Origin: Nonomuraea typhae
Lineage (GTDB): Bacteria > Actinomycetota > Actinomycetes > Streptosporangiales > Streptosporangiaceae
Direction: 5' to 3'
Length of the DNA stretch: 64,000 nucleotides
Assembly (NCBI RefSeq): GCF_009760925.1
Contig: NZ_VRLV01000003.1
Coordinates: forward strand, 558,001-622,000
Each line of letters starts with the position of its first letter. Positions within the stretch are counted from its first letter, which is position 1. Below the pieces are notes generated by a model. It ran no database searches. It saw only the letters and a program-made list of their open reading frames with translations, and was not told the origin of the DNA. A program made the translations under genes and the position numbers. Below, in pieces: positions 8,707 to 16,945 of this stretch.

Positions 8707-8723
8707 TTAGGAATCTTTCCTAA
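8707..8723. promoter_or_regulatory. Chitin-regulon palindrome, copy 2
   Basis: TTAGGAATCTTTCCTAA, 22 bp upstream of the chitosanase ATG and adjoining its ribosome-binding site (GGAAGGAGG). Two central bases differ from the copy at 10637. With copy 1 it brackets the 155-bp divergent promoter region of the chitinase and chitosanase genes. Confidence 0.65.
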
Positions 8724-8744
8724 TAAACTCGGAAGGAGGGCGAT

Positions 8745-10478
8745 ATGCGTCGCTTATCCATCGCGTCGTTAGGCGTCCTGCTGCTGTCCGGGCTGCTCGC
8801 GCTCCCCGCGCAGGCCGCCACCACCCGCTACGAGGCCGAGAACGCCACCAGCTCCCGGGGCGCCGTCGAGGCCAATCATCCCGGATTCTCCGGCACCGGC
8901 TTCGTCAACAGCGACAACGCGGCCGGGCCGTACACCGAATGGACGGTGCACGCCCCCGCGGCGGGCACCGCGACCCTCGCCATCCGCTACGCCAACGGCA
9001 CCACCACGGCCCGCACCACCGACGTCGCCGTCAACGGCGCGGTCGTCTCCCCCGGGCGCGCCTTCGGGCCCACCGGCGCGTGGAGCGCCTGGGCCGCCTC
9101 CACGCTCACCGCGACGCTGAACGCGGGCGACAACACCGTGCGGATCACCGCCACCGGCGCCGGCGGCAACCCCAACCTCGACTACCTCGAGGTCACCACC
9201 GCGGCCGGGCCCGCCACCGAGTACCAGGCCGAGAGCGCGGCGCTGGAGCGGGCGAGCGTCGCCACCAACCACGCCGGGTACACCGGATCCGGCTTCGTCG
9301 ACTACGTCAACGCCGCCGGCGGCTCCATCGAGTGGAGCGTGAACGTGGCAGAGGCGGGCACGCACACGGTCGCCATCCGCTACGCCAACGGCACCGGCGC
9401 GGTCCGGCCCATGGACCTGGCCGTCAACGGCGTCACCGTCGCGGCCGGGGTGAGCTTCCCCGGCACCGGCGCGTGGAGCACCTGGGCCGAGAAGCACGTC
9501 GGCCTCACGCTCACCGCCGGCGTCAACACCGTCAGGGCGACCGGGGTCACCGCCGACGGCGGCCCCAACGTGGACCGGATCACCGTCAGCGGCTCCGGCG
9601 GCCCCGACGGCCAGGCGCCGACCGTCCCCGGCGGACCGCGCGTGACCGGCACCTCGGCCGCCAGCATCTCGCTGGCCTGGACCGAGTCCGCCGACAACGT
9701 CGGCGTCACCGGCTACCGCGTCTACGAGGGCGCCGCCGTGGTGGCCGCCTCCCCCACGCCCGCCGCCACCATCGGGGGCCTGGCCGCGGGCTCCACGCAC
9801 ACCTACACCGTCACCGCCCTGGACGCCGCCGGCAACGAGTCCGCCGCCAGCGTCCCCGTGACCGGCCGCGCCGACCCGGGCGGCGGCGGCCCCACGGCCG
9901 AGCAGCTCCTGGCCAAGGTCACCACCTGCCAGCAGATCTCCAACGGCCGCTACAAGACCGACGCCGACGTCTCCTCGGCCACGATCCCGGTCTGCGCCAA
10001 GACCGGCGCGGTCCACTGGACGGGCGACATGGACATCGACTGCGACGGCGTGCGCACCGCGCAGTGCAACGAGGACACCGACTGCTGCTTCCAGCCCCAG
10101 ACCTTCTGTACGGCGAGCGGCGGCGGCTACCTCAACGCCGCGCGCCTGCCGTATATGGTGGTCCCGAGCCCGAGCGGCACCTGGGACTACCGCAGCCGCG
10201 GCATCGGGTGCGGGACCGTGGTCGCGATCGTCTACAACGGACAGGTGGAGTACACCGTCATGGGCGACACCGGGCCCGCCGCGATCATCGGCGAGGCATC
10301 CTACGCGGCCGCGGCGAACCTGGGCGTCAATCCCGATCCGCGCAACGGCGGCACCGACGGGCCGGTCGCCTACATCGTCTTCACCGGCGCCGGGACGAAG
10401 GTGCAGACGATCGACGACCACGAGCAGGCGGTGACGCTCGGCAGGCAGCTGGCTCAGCGGTTCGTGCAGGACAACTGA
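8745..10478 (+). CDS. Secreted GH75 chitosanase with two CBM6/CBM35-like modules
   Basis: 577 residues: signal peptide (about 1-24, cleavage after AQA), two carbohydrate-binding modules of the CBM6/CBM35 type (about 27-150 and 155-283, both opening YEAENA or YQAESA and containing AIRYANGT), a fibronectin III module (about 290-375) and a C-terminal chitosanase domain (about 385-577). The GH75 hallmarks are visible: DMDIDCDG, a cluster of cysteines (QCNEDTDCC), PYMVVPSP and GDTGPAAIIGEAS with the acidic residues expected for an inverting hydrolase. It cleaves chitosan in the medium. It is divergent from the chitinase gene and followed by a strong terminator. Confidence 0.9.
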   Translation: MRRLSIASLGVLLLSGLLALPAQAATTRYEAENATSSRGAVEANHPGFSGTGFVNSDNAAGPYTEWTVHAPAAGTATLAIRYANGTTTARTTDVAVNGAVVSPGRAFGPTGAWSAWAASTLTATLNAGDNTVRITATGAGGNPNLDYLEVTTAAGPATEYQAESAALERASVATNHAGYTGSGFVDYVNAAGGSIEWSVNVAEAGTHTVAIRYANGTGAVRPMDLAVNGVTVAAGVSFPGTGAWSTWAEKHVGLTLTAGVNTVRATGVTADGGPNVDRITVSGSGGPDGQAPTVPGGPRVTGTSAASISLAWTESADNVGVTGYRVYEGAAVVAASPTPAATIGGLAAGSTHTYTVTALDAAGNESAASVPVTGRADPGGGGPTAEQLLAKVTTCQQISNGRYKTDADVSSATIPVCAKTGAVHWTGDMDIDCDGVRTAQCNEDTDCCFQPQTFCTASGGGYLNAARLPYMVVPSPSGTWDYRSRGIGCGTVVAIVYNGQVEYTVMGDTGPAAIIGEASYAAAANLGVNPDPRNGGTDGPVAYIVFTGAGTKVQTIDDHEQAVTLGRQLAQRFVQDN

Positions 10479-10483
10479 TGGTG

Positions 10484-10519
10484 CCCGGCCCTCGCTGCGA
10501 CGCGCGGGCGAGGGCCGGG
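10484..10519. terminator. Hairpin terminator after the chitosanase gene
   Basis: A perfect 12-bp stem (CCCGGCCCTCGC / GCGAGGGCCGGG) with a 12-nt loop begins five bases after the chitosanase stop codon. It separates the chitosanase transcript from the next promoter. Confidence 0.75.
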
Positions 10520-10541
10520 GGCCGGTGAGTCCCCCCTATTT

Positions 10542-10558
10542 ATAGGAAAGTTTCCTAT
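10542..10558. promoter_or_regulatory. Chitin-regulon palindrome, copy 3
   Basis: ATAGGAAAGTTTCCTAT, the core of a longer perfect palindrome at 10538-10562 with 12-bp arms around a central G. It lies 152 bp upstream of the monooxygenase start and 95 bp from copy 4 (centre to centre), a distance close to nine helical turns that could allow looping. Confidence 0.65.
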
Positions 10559-10636
10559 AAATTTGGGAGCGTAGGGTGTCCCCTCCGGCCCGTCAATCCC
10601 TTGCGCCGGAGGCTGTCGTCCGAGATAGTTGAACTC

Positions 10637-10653
10637 TTAGGAAAGTTTCCTAA
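10637..10653. promoter_or_regulatory. Chitin-regulon palindrome, copy 4 (perfect)
   Basis: TTAGGAAAGTTTCCTAA is a perfect 17-bp palindrome, 57 bp upstream of the monooxygenase start codon. AGGAAA..TTTCCT dyads are reminiscent of operators of ROK-family regulators of chitosan and chitin genes (CsnR type) in Streptomyces; that comparison is from memory. No ROK gene lies in this window. Confidence 0.7.
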
Positions 10654-10709
10654 CAGAATAGGCAACCACTGCCCTCCATCACCCCCCCATTGATGAGCAG
10701 GAGAGACAG

Positions 10710-11576
10710 TTGCGAACCCGAAACAAGGTCGCGCTCGCGACCGCGGCCGGCCTGCCCGCCGCCTTGCTGGCCACGGTCCTCACCACCGCCCCCGCCTACG
10801 CTCACGGCACCCTGTCCAACCCGCCCAGCAGGGTCTACACCTGCAAGAACGAGGGCCCGGAGACCCCCAAGTCCGACGCCTGCAAGGCGGCCGTCGCCGC
10901 CGGAGGCACGCAGGCGTACTACGACTGGAACGAGGTTTCCCTGCTGGAGGCCGGCGGCCGCCACCGCCAGCTCATCCCCGACGGCAAGCTGTGCAGCGCC
11001 GGTCGTGACAAGTACCGGGGCCTCGACCTCCAGCGCGCCGACTGGCCCGCCACCCCCTTCACCGCGGGCCCGCGCACGATCACCTACCACGCCTCCGCAC
11101 CCCACGCGAACAGCAACTTCGAGTTCTACATCACGCGCGAAGGCTGGAACCCCACCATGCCGCTGCGCTGGTCGGACCTGGTGCACATCAAGACGTTCAA
11201 CAACGTCAACCCGACGACGTTCACGAACTGGACCATCGACATCCCGCAGCGCACCGGCCGGCACATCCTGTACTCGATCTGGCAGCGGGTCGTCGGCAGC
11301 AACGAGGCGTTCTACACCTGCTCCGACGTGCAGTTCGGCGGCAGCCAGCCCACCCCGACGCCGACCCCCACCCCGACGCCCACGCCGACTCCCACGGTCA
11401 CCCCCACCCCGACGCCCACGCCGACGCAGCCCGGCGGAACCTGGACCTCCGGCACCGCCTACCGGCCCGGCGACCGGGTGACCTACAACGGCGCGACCTA
11501 CCAGTGCCTGCAGACGCACACCGCGATTCCCGGCTGGGAGCCGCCGAACGTCCCGGCACTCTGGCAGCGCGTCTGA
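10710..11576 (+). CDS. AA10 lytic polysaccharide monooxygenase with C-terminal CBM5/12
   Basis: 288 residues. The signal peptide ends APAYA at residue 31, so mature proteins begin with His32 (HGTLSNPP), which with His132 (APHANSNFEF) forms the copper histidine brace of the AA10 family. A Pro-Thr linker (about 214-238) leads to a chitin-binding CBM5/12 module (about 240-288, GTAYRPGDRVTYNGATYQC). It oxidatively breaks crystalline chitin for the neighbouring chitinase. The start is a TTG at 10710 with AGGAG upstream; no in-frame ATG or GTG fits. Two operator palindromes precede it. Confidence 0.93.
   Translation: MRTRNKVALATAAGLPAALLATVLTTAPAYAHGTLSNPPSRVYTCKNEGPETPKSDACKAAVAAGGTQAYYDWNEVSLLEAGGRHRQLIPDGKLCSAGRDKYRGLDLQRADWPATPFTAGPRTITYHASAPHANSNFEFYITREGWNPTMPLRWSDLVHIKTFNNVNPTTFTNWTIDIPQRTGRHILYSIWQRVVGSNEAFYTCSDVQFGGSQPTPTPTPTPTPTPTPTVTPTPTPTPTQPGGTWTSGTAYRPGDRVTYNGATYQCLQTHTAIPGWEPPNVPALWQRV
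11350..11431 (+). repeat. Coding tandem repeat for a Pro-Thr linker
   Basis: Alternating CCN and ACN codons give roughly twelve Pro-Thr pairs interrupted once by Val. This is the flexible linker between the catalytic and chitin-binding modules of the monooxygenase. The DNA is a low-complexity C-rich repeat prone to length change. Confidence 0.8.
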
Positions 11577-11582
11577 CGCCTG

Positions 11583-11617
11583 CGCGCCGCCCGGGGATGC
11601 GCCACCCGGGCGGCGCG
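11583..11617. terminator. Bidirectional hairpin terminator
   Basis: A perfect 13-bp stem (CGCGCCGCCCGGG / CCCGGGCGGCGCG) with a 9-nt loop lies in the 46-bp gap between the convergent monooxygenase and SRPBCC genes and can end both transcripts. Confidence 0.8.
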
Positions 11618-11622
11618 GGAGC

Positions 11623-12144
11623 CTAGGTGCCCATCGGCGGCGAGCCGGGAGGCCGCGGCATGCCCGTGACGGGCGGCGCCGTACCCGTGGCGGGCGGCGG
11701 GACCTCACCGCGCCACGCGCCGGTCTCGCCGCCGCGGGTCTCGATGAAGTCCTTGAACCGGCGCAGGTCCCCCTGCACGCGCATGCGGACCAGCTGCAGC
11801 CAGTCGCCCGCGGTCTCGACGAAGCCCTCCGGGTCGTACTCCATCTGGAGCGTGACCCGGGTGGTGGTCGCGTCGATGTGACGGAAGGTGACGATTCCGC
11901 CGTGATGCGGCGGCCCGACGGTGCGCCAGGCCACCTTCTCGTCGGGGCGTTGCTCGGTGATCTCGGTCTCGAACTCGCGCCTGACCCCGGCGATCTCGGC
12001 CTGCCAGGCGTTGCGCGTGTCGGAGAGCTGCTTGACCGACTCCACCCCTTCCATGAATTCGGGGAACGTCTCGAACTGCGTCCACTGGTTGTAGGCGACG
12101 CGGATCGGGACTCGGACGTCTAGGGCGTACTCGATGGAACTCAT
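11623..12144 (-). CDS. SRPBCC (polyketide cyclase/dehydrase-like) family protein
   Basis: 173 residues. Residues about 1-140 form a START/Bet v1-like domain with typical landmarks: PIRVAYNQWTQFETFPEFM near the N terminus and DWLQLVRMRVQGDLRRFKDFIE in the long C-terminal helix. The last 30 residues are Pro/Gly-rich and probably disordered. Such proteins bind hydrophobic ligands in a deep cavity; this subgroup is common and uncharacterised in actinomycetes. It follows helY on the same strand. Its AGGAGG ribosome-binding site is buried in the arm of a hairpin at 12152-12174. Confidence 0.85.
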   Translation of the reverse strand: MSSIEYALDVRVPIRVAYNQWTQFETFPEFMEGVESVKQLSDTRNAWQAEIAGVRREFETEITEQRPDEKVAWRTVGPPHHGGIVTFRHIDATTTRVTLQMEYDPEGFVETAGDWLQLVRMRVQGDLRRFKDFIETRGGETGAWRGEVPPPATGTAPPVTGMPRPPGSPPMGT

Positions 12145-12151
12145 GGCAGCG

Positions 12152-12174
12152 CCTCCTGCCCGCGGGACAGGAGG
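12152..12174 (-). terminator. Hairpin between helY and the SRPBCC gene that includes the ribosome-binding site
   Basis: CCTCCTG / CAGGAGG arms (7 bp) enclose CCGCGGG with one mismatch. On the minus-strand transcript the 3' arm is the SRPBCC ribosome-binding site. It could end helY transcription or limit translation of the downstream gene. Confidence 0.45.
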
Positions 12175-12183
12175 ACTAACGCC

Positions 12184-14907
12184 TCACGTCATGGACGAAT
12201 AGGCCACCACGCCCCGGCGCATGGCGTCCATCGCCTTGTTCGCCGTCTGGCGGACCTTGCTGTCCTTGGGCGCGGCGGCGCCGAGCTGGCTGAGCAGGTC
12301 CATGAGCTGCTTGACCCAGCGCACGAAGTCGCCCGCCGCCAGTTCGGCGCCGTTGACGCCGTCCATGAGGACCGCGTCCAGGCTGTGCCCCTTGGTCCAG
12401 CGGAAGGCGGCCCAGGCGAAGCCGAGGTCGGGCTCGCGGATGGTCTGCAGGCCGTGGTCGTTCTCGATCGCCTCCAGCTCGCCCCACAGCCGCACCATCT
12501 TGGTCAGCGCGTCCTGAGCTCGCCCCGCAGGGATCTTGGGACGGCGGGCGTCGTCGGCCTGGCGCGACTCGAAGACCAGCGCGGACACGCACGCGGCCAG
12601 TTCCGCGGGCTCCAGCTCCTCCCACAGCCCCTGGCGCAGGCACTCGGCGGTCAGCAGGTCGAGCTCGGTGTAGAGGCGGCCCAGGCGGCGGCCCTCCTCG
12701 GTGACGGTCTCGTCCTCCAGGTAGCCGAGCTGCTCCAGCACCGCGCAGATGCGGTCGAAGGTGCGGGAGATGACGTGCGAGCGGCCCTCGACCCGGCGGC
12801 GCAGCCCCTCGGTCTCGCGCAGCAGCTTGTGGTAGCGCTCGGCCCAGCGGGCGTGGTCCTCGCGCTCGTCGCAGCCGTGGCAGGGATGCTGGCGGATACG
12901 GCGGCGCAGCTCGTTGATCTCGTCGTCCTCCATCGCGTGGTCGCGGGCGCGCTGCGGCTTGCCCAGGTCGCGGTCGCCGATCTTGGCCAGGAGGCTGGAG
13001 ACCAGGTTGGCGCGTTCCTTGGGGGCACGCGGGTTGAAGTTCTTCGGGATGCGCAGCTTCTCGATGGGCTCCACCGGCACCGGGAAGTCGGCCGGGTCGA
13101 GCTTCTTGACCTGCTTGCCGATGGTCAGCACCAGCGGGCTCGGCCCGTGGCCGCGCGGGTTGCGGCCCGGGTCGAGCACGATCGCCAGGCCCGCGCGCCG
13201 GCCGCCGGGCACGCGGATGACGTCACCGGGCTGCAACGCCTCCAGCGACTTGACCGCGGCCGCCCGGCGCGCGGCGCCGCGGGCCTTGGACAGCTCGGCC
13301 TCGCGGTCGGACAGCCGGCGGCGCAGCCCCGCGTACTCGGTGAAGTCGCCCAGGTGACAGGTCATCGCCTCCTGGTAGCCCTCGAGCGCCTCCTCCTGCT
13401 TGCGCAGCTGCTTGGCCAGGCCGACCACCGCCCGGTCGGCCTGGAACTGGGCGAAGGACGCCTCCAGCAGGGTCTTGGTGCGCTCGCGGCCGAACTGGCC
13501 GACGAGGTTGACCGCCATGTTGTAGGAGGGCTGGAAGCTGGAGCGCAGCGGGTAGGTGCGGGTGCCGGCCAGGCCGGCCACGGCCAGCGGGTCCATGCCC
13601 GGCTGCCACAGCACCACCGCGTGGCCCTCGACGTCGATGCCGCGCCGCCCCGCCCGGCCGGTGAGCTGGGTGTACTCCCCCGGCGTCAGGTCGGCGTGGG
13701 TCTCGCCGTTCCACTTGTCCAGCTTCTCGATGACGACGCTGCGGGCGGGCATGTTGATGCCCAGCGCGAGGGTCTCGGTGGCGAAGACCGCCTTGACCAG
13801 GCCGCGGGTGAACAGCTCCTCGACGACCTCCTTGAAGGCCGGCAGCATGCCCGCGTGGTGGGCGGCCAGGCCGCGCTCCAGGCAGTCGCGCCACTCGAGG
13901 TAGCCGAGCACGGCGAGGTCCTCGTCGGGCAGGTGGGCGGTGCGCTCGTCGACGATCTGCCGGATCTCGTGCTGCTCGCGCTCGGTCGTCAGCCGGATCC
14001 CGGCATACAGGCACTGCATGACCGCGGCGTCGCAGCCGGCCCGGGAGAAGATGAAGGTGATCGACGGCAGCAGGCCCTCGCCGTCCAGCTTCTCGATGAC
14101 CTGGGCGCGGTCCGGGGGCCGGGAGCGAGTGGGCCGGCCGTACCCTCTCCTGCCCTTGCCCTGGGTGAGGCGCTCGGCGTCGCGGGTGACGCGCATGAGG
14201 GTGGGGTTGATGCGCGGGGTGAGCTCGTCGGCGATGAACAGGTCGTAGATCCGGTTGCCGATCATCATGTGCTGCCACAGCGGCACCGGGCGGTGCTCGT
14301 CGACGATCACGGTGGTGTCGCCGCGCACCTCGCCCAGCCACTCCCCGAACTCCTCGGCGTTGGAGACCGTCGCCGACAGCGCCACGAGCCGGACCGACTC
14401 GGGCAGGTGGATGATGACCTCTTCCCAGACGGCGCCGCGGAAGCGGTCGGCCAGATAGTGCACCTCGTCCATGACGACGAAGCCGAGCCCGGCCAGCGTG
14501 GCCGAACCGGCGTAGAGCATGTTGCGCAGCACCTCGGTGGTCATGACCACGATCGGGGCCTCGCCGTTGACGCTGTTGTCGCCGGTCAGCAGGCCGACCT
14601 TGGCGGTGCCGTACCGCTTGACGAGGTCGTTGTACTTCTGGTTGGACAGCGCCTTGATCGGGGTGGTGTAGAAGCACTTCATGCCCTGCTCGAGGGCGAG
14701 GTGGACGGCGAACTCGCCGACGACCGTCTTGCCCGAGCCGGTGGGCGCGGCCACCAGGACCCCGTCGCCCGCCTCCAGGGCCCGGCAGGCGTCGAGCTGG
14801 AAGTCGTCGAGCGCGAAGTCGTACAGTCCACGGAACGATCTGAGTGCGCCGCCGTCGTCCCCGAACTTCTCGCGGAAGGCCGCGTACCGCTCCGCTGGCG
14901 TTGTCAT
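12184..14907 (-). CDS. helY: HelY-type Ski2-like DEAD/DEAH-box RNA helicase
   Basis: 907 residues from the ATG at 14907. Helicase motifs are complete: Walker A APTGSGKT (about 53-60), TTPIKALSNQ, DEVH box (MDEVHYLAD, about 147), SAT, AHHAGMLP and QLTGRAGRRG. The C-terminal half carries the DSHCT-type region with a Cys/His cluster (HPCHGC, about 700). It is an ATP-dependent superfamily 2 helicase of the Ski2/Mtr4 group. In many actinobacteria helY sits at the end of the pafBC-tatAC run after a diacylglycerol kinase gene, as here, although tatC is now 8 kb away. Confidence 0.92.
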   Translation of the reverse strand: MTTPAERYAAFREKFGDDGGALRSFRGLYDFALDDFQLDACRALEAGDGVLVAAPTGSGKTVVGEFAVHLALEQGMKCFYTTPIKALSNQKYNDLVKRYGTAKVGLLTGDNSVNGEAPIVVMTTEVLRNMLYAGSATLAGLGFVVMDEVHYLADRFRGAVWEEVIIHLPESVRLVALSATVSNAEEFGEWLGEVRGDTTVIVDEHRPVPLWQHMMIGNRIYDLFIADELTPRINPTLMRVTRDAERLTQGKGRRGYGRPTRSRPPDRAQVIEKLDGEGLLPSITFIFSRAGCDAAVMQCLYAGIRLTTEREQHEIRQIVDERTAHLPDEDLAVLGYLEWRDCLERGLAAHHAGMLPAFKEVVEELFTRGLVKAVFATETLALGINMPARSVVIEKLDKWNGETHADLTPGEYTQLTGRAGRRGIDVEGHAVVLWQPGMDPLAVAGLAGTRTYPLRSSFQPSYNMAVNLVGQFGRERTKTLLEASFAQFQADRAVVGLAKQLRKQEEALEGYQEAMTCHLGDFTEYAGLRRRLSDREAELSKARGAARRAAAVKSLEALQPGDVIRVPGGRRAGLAIVLDPGRNPRGHGPSPLVLTIGKQVKKLDPADFPVPVEPIEKLRIPKNFNPRAPKERANLVSSLLAKIGDRDLGKPQRARDHAMEDDEINELRRRIRQHPCHGCDEREDHARWAERYHKLLRETEGLRRRVEGRSHVISRTFDRICAVLEQLGYLEDETVTEEGRRLGRLYTELDLLTAECLRQGLWEELEPAELAACVSALVFESRQADDARRPKIPAGRAQDALTKMVRLWGELEAIENDHGLQTIREPDLGFAWAAFRWTKGHSLDAVLMDGVNGAELAAGDFVRWVKQLMDLLSQLGAAAPKDSKVRQTANKAMDAMRRGVVAYSSMT

Positions 14908-14989
14908 ACCGATCAGCCTACCGAAACCGCCTTTCCGGTCAGGCCAGGTAGTCACCCACACCCTGCTCAAACAGGGCGAATCCCGGGCT

Positions 14990-15880
14990 CTAGCTGAGAA
15001 CCGTCAGGGCGCCCGGCTCGACCCGGCAGGTCACCGGCGCCGCCCCGACCCGCTCGCCGTCGGCGTAGGCCACCACGTCCGGCGCCTCCACCCTGACCTC
15101 GCGCACCCGGTGGACCGAGACCGCCGGGTGCCGGACGTGCGTCCCCTTGTACACCCGCGGGAAGACCCGCACGAACTCCGCCTTGGGCACCGCGCCCAGC
15201 ACCACGACGTCCAGAAGGCCGTCGTCGGGCCGGGCGTCCGGGCTGATGCGCATGCCCGCGCCGTAGGTGCCGGTGTTGGCCACCGAGACCAGCATCGCCT
15301 CGCGCTCCAGCGTCTCCTCGCCGTCCAGCGTCACCCGGAACGGGATCGGCCGGAACGCGCGCAGTTCCGCGGCCAGCGCCACCAGGTACTTCGCCATGCC
15401 GGGCGGCCAGGTCAGCCGGTTGGCCCGCTCGTTGACCCGCGAGTCGAAGCCGCAGCACACCACGCCGGCGAACCACTCCCCGTCCGCGCCCGCCCGCTCG
15501 ATCCAGGCGGCGTCCACGGCCCTCGCGCGCAGGCGCAGCACCGTGTCGGCCGCGGCCAGCTGGTCCTTGACCGGCAGCCCGTAGGCGGCGGCGATGTCGT
15601 TGCCGGTTCCCGCCGGGATGATCCCGAGCGGCACGCCGGTCCCCGCCACCGCCTGCACCGCCAGGTGCACCAGCCCGTCGCCGCCGAAGGCCACCAGCGC
15701 GTCCGGGCGTTCGGCGGCAGCCGTACACGCTCGCTCCAGGGCGTCGGCGGCGTCGTCGCCGACGATCACCGACACCTCGGCGCCCCCGTCGCGCAGGCGG
15801 CGCACCACCGGCTCCAGCAGGCGCAGCGTCCGGCCCCCGCGGGCGGCCGGATTGACGAGCAGGGCGAGATGCGAGGACAT
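14990..15880 (-). CDS. Diacylglycerol/lipid kinase (DagK family)
   Basis: 296 residues with the DAGK catalytic signature: VNPAARGG at the N terminus, FGGDGLVH (about 64-71) and IPAGTGNDIA (about 88-97) for ATP binding, then the C-terminal beta-sandwich with a late GLLDVVVLG segment. It transfers the ATP gamma-phosphate to a lipid such as diacylglycerol, recycling it to phosphatidic acid at the membrane. Its place upstream of helY on the same strand matches the arrangement I recall from Streptomyces; the tatC gene that would precede it has been displaced by the block 15.9-23.1 kb. Confidence 0.88.
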   Translation of the reverse strand: MSSHLALLVNPAARGGRTLRLLEPVVRRLRDGGAEVSVIVGDDAADALERACTAAAERPDALVAFGGDGLVHLAVQAVAGTGVPLGIIPAGTGNDIAAAYGLPVKDQLAAADTVLRLRARAVDAAWIERAGADGEWFAGVVCCGFDSRVNERANRLTWPPGMAKYLVALAAELRAFRPIPFRVTLDGEETLEREAMLVSVANTGTYGAGMRISPDARPDDGLLDVVVLGAVPKAEFVRVFPRVYKGTHVRHPAVSVHRVREVRVEAPDVVAYADGERVGAAPVTCRVEPGALTVLS

Positions 15881-15907
15881 TCCCGGAACCTATCGGGGAT
15901 CCGGGAA
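15880..15907 (-). terminator. Hairpin after the Xre-like gene
   Basis: TTCCCGGA / TCCGGGAA, an 8-bp perfect stem with a 12-nt loop, lies 10 bp past the stop of the Xre-like gene and overlaps the diacylglycerol kinase start codon. A terminator or a translation-modulating structure is possible. Confidence 0.4.
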
Positions 15908-15917
15908 GGGTGCCAGA

Positions 15918-16670
15918 TCAGCCACTGGGTGTGGGCCTGGGCACCTCGACCACCTTCGTGGTCGAACTCACCAGGCCCTCGCCCATGATCACCTGCCCGT
16001 CGTCGCTCTTGGTCACCTCGAAGTGGTGCATCCCGGGCGCCACCCCGGTCCAGGTGTAGCGCTGCCAGCGGCCGCAGTCGTACCCGACCCGCTCGCCGCC
16101 CGGCTGCAGGGCGATCGCGTAGGAGGTGACGCCCCGCGGGCAGGACATGTTCGCCCAGATCTCCACGTTGCCCGGTTCCGCCATAGTCCAGCGGCGCGAC
16201 GGCAGCCGCACGGTCAGGTGCTCGATCGTCCAGCGGAACCCCTGCCCGGCCACCGGCTCCGGCGGAGGGGCCGCCGTGGCCTGCGGGGTGCGATCCACCG
16301 TCGCCAGCCACACCACGCCCGCCACCAGCAGGACGGCCGGCGCCAGGGCGTAGGCCCACCATCGGCGACGGCGCGGTGCCGGCGGATCCTCCGGCTGTTC
16401 CCGGCTCTGCGCCGCCTCGGCCTGCCGCCACTGCTCCTCCCACGGCCCCGGCTCCTGCCCGCAGGCCGTCACGTACGCCGTCACGAAGTCGAGCGGGGGC
16501 AACTCCTCCGGGCTCAGCCTCCGGGAGACCGTACTGGAGTGGTAGCCCATGCGGCGGCCCACCTCTTCCAGCGACAGCTGCCCGCGCAGCCGCCGGAGGT
16601 CGTCGATCAGCTCGGCCACCGGTCCCGCCGTCCGGTCGATGGGGCGGTCCTTCCGTCCTCCGCGCGCCAC
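15918..16670 (-). CDS. Membrane-anchored Xre-family helix-turn-helix protein
   Basis: 250 residues: a cytoplasmic helix-turn-helix of the Xre/HTH_31 type (about 18-75, LSLEEVGRRMGYHSSTVSRRLS), an acidic linker and RRRRWW stop-transfer cluster, one transmembrane helix (about 106-124) and an outside domain of about 120 residues with two cysteines (SCPRG, YDCGRW) that may form a disulphide. This one-pass layout resembles RodZ-like or anti-sigma-style sensors, but no family was recognised for the outer domain. It is divergent from the 13-codon ORF and MerR gene. Confidence 0.7.
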   Translation of the reverse strand: MARGGRKDRPIDRTAGPVAELIDDLRRLRGQLSLEEVGRRMGYHSSTVSRRLSPEELPPLDFVTAYVTACGQEPGPWEEQWRQAEAAQSREQPEDPPAPRRRRWWAYALAPAVLLVAGVVWLATVDRTPQATAAPPPEPVAGQGFRWTIEHLTVRLPSRRWTMAEPGNVEIWANMSCPRGVTSYAIALQPGGERVGYDCGRWQRYTWTGVAPGMHHFEVTKSDDGQVIMGEGLVSSTTKVVEVPRPTPSG

Positions 16671-16803
16671 GCCTGCCTCCTACGGATGCCCGGGCCATTG
16701 CGGATGTTGCTGCCTTTCTTGCGCAACACCGGCGCCCGCCAAACTACCCGGCTCAGAGGAAGGATCGACTCCGTCCGGCATCTCTCATGAAGGAGGGCGA
16801 CAC

Positions 16804-16845
16804 ATGCACACCTTTTCCGACGGGGTCGGCTGGGGCGGCGCCTGA
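16804..16845 (+). CDS. 13-codon ORF with strong ribosome-binding site (peptide or leader)
   Basis: ATG at 16804 is preceded by AAGGAGG seven bases upstream, one of the best ribosome-binding sites in the window. It encodes MHTFSDGVGWGGA and stops at TGA two bases before a 15-bp perfect hairpin. It could be a tiny structural gene or a leader peptide upstream of merR. No matching family is known to me, and there is no run of regulatory codons. Confidence 0.4.
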   Translation: MHTFSDGVGWGGA

Positions 16846-16846
16846 G

Positions 16847-16895
16847 TCCCCGCCCCGGCTCCCTCGCACGGGGGCGGAGAGAGCCGGGGCGGGGA
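16847..16895 (+). terminator. Strong hairpin between the 13-codon ORF and merR
   Basis: TCCCCGCCCCGGCTC / GAGCCGGGGCGGGGA form a perfect 15-bp stem with a 19-nt loop. It begins one base after the 13-codon ORF stop and ends 50 bp before merR, so it can end the mini-gene transcript or act as an attenuator. Confidence 0.7.
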
Positions 16896-16945
16896 TCGCG
16901 GCGGATCGCTTGAGCGCGCCCGCCGCCGTGCAGGTTAATGTGAAC

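Noticed and set aside
12385-14997. A plus-strand open frame of 870 codons opposite helY
   Set aside because: All helicase motifs are on the minus strand; the plus-strand translation has no domain and mirrors codon bias.
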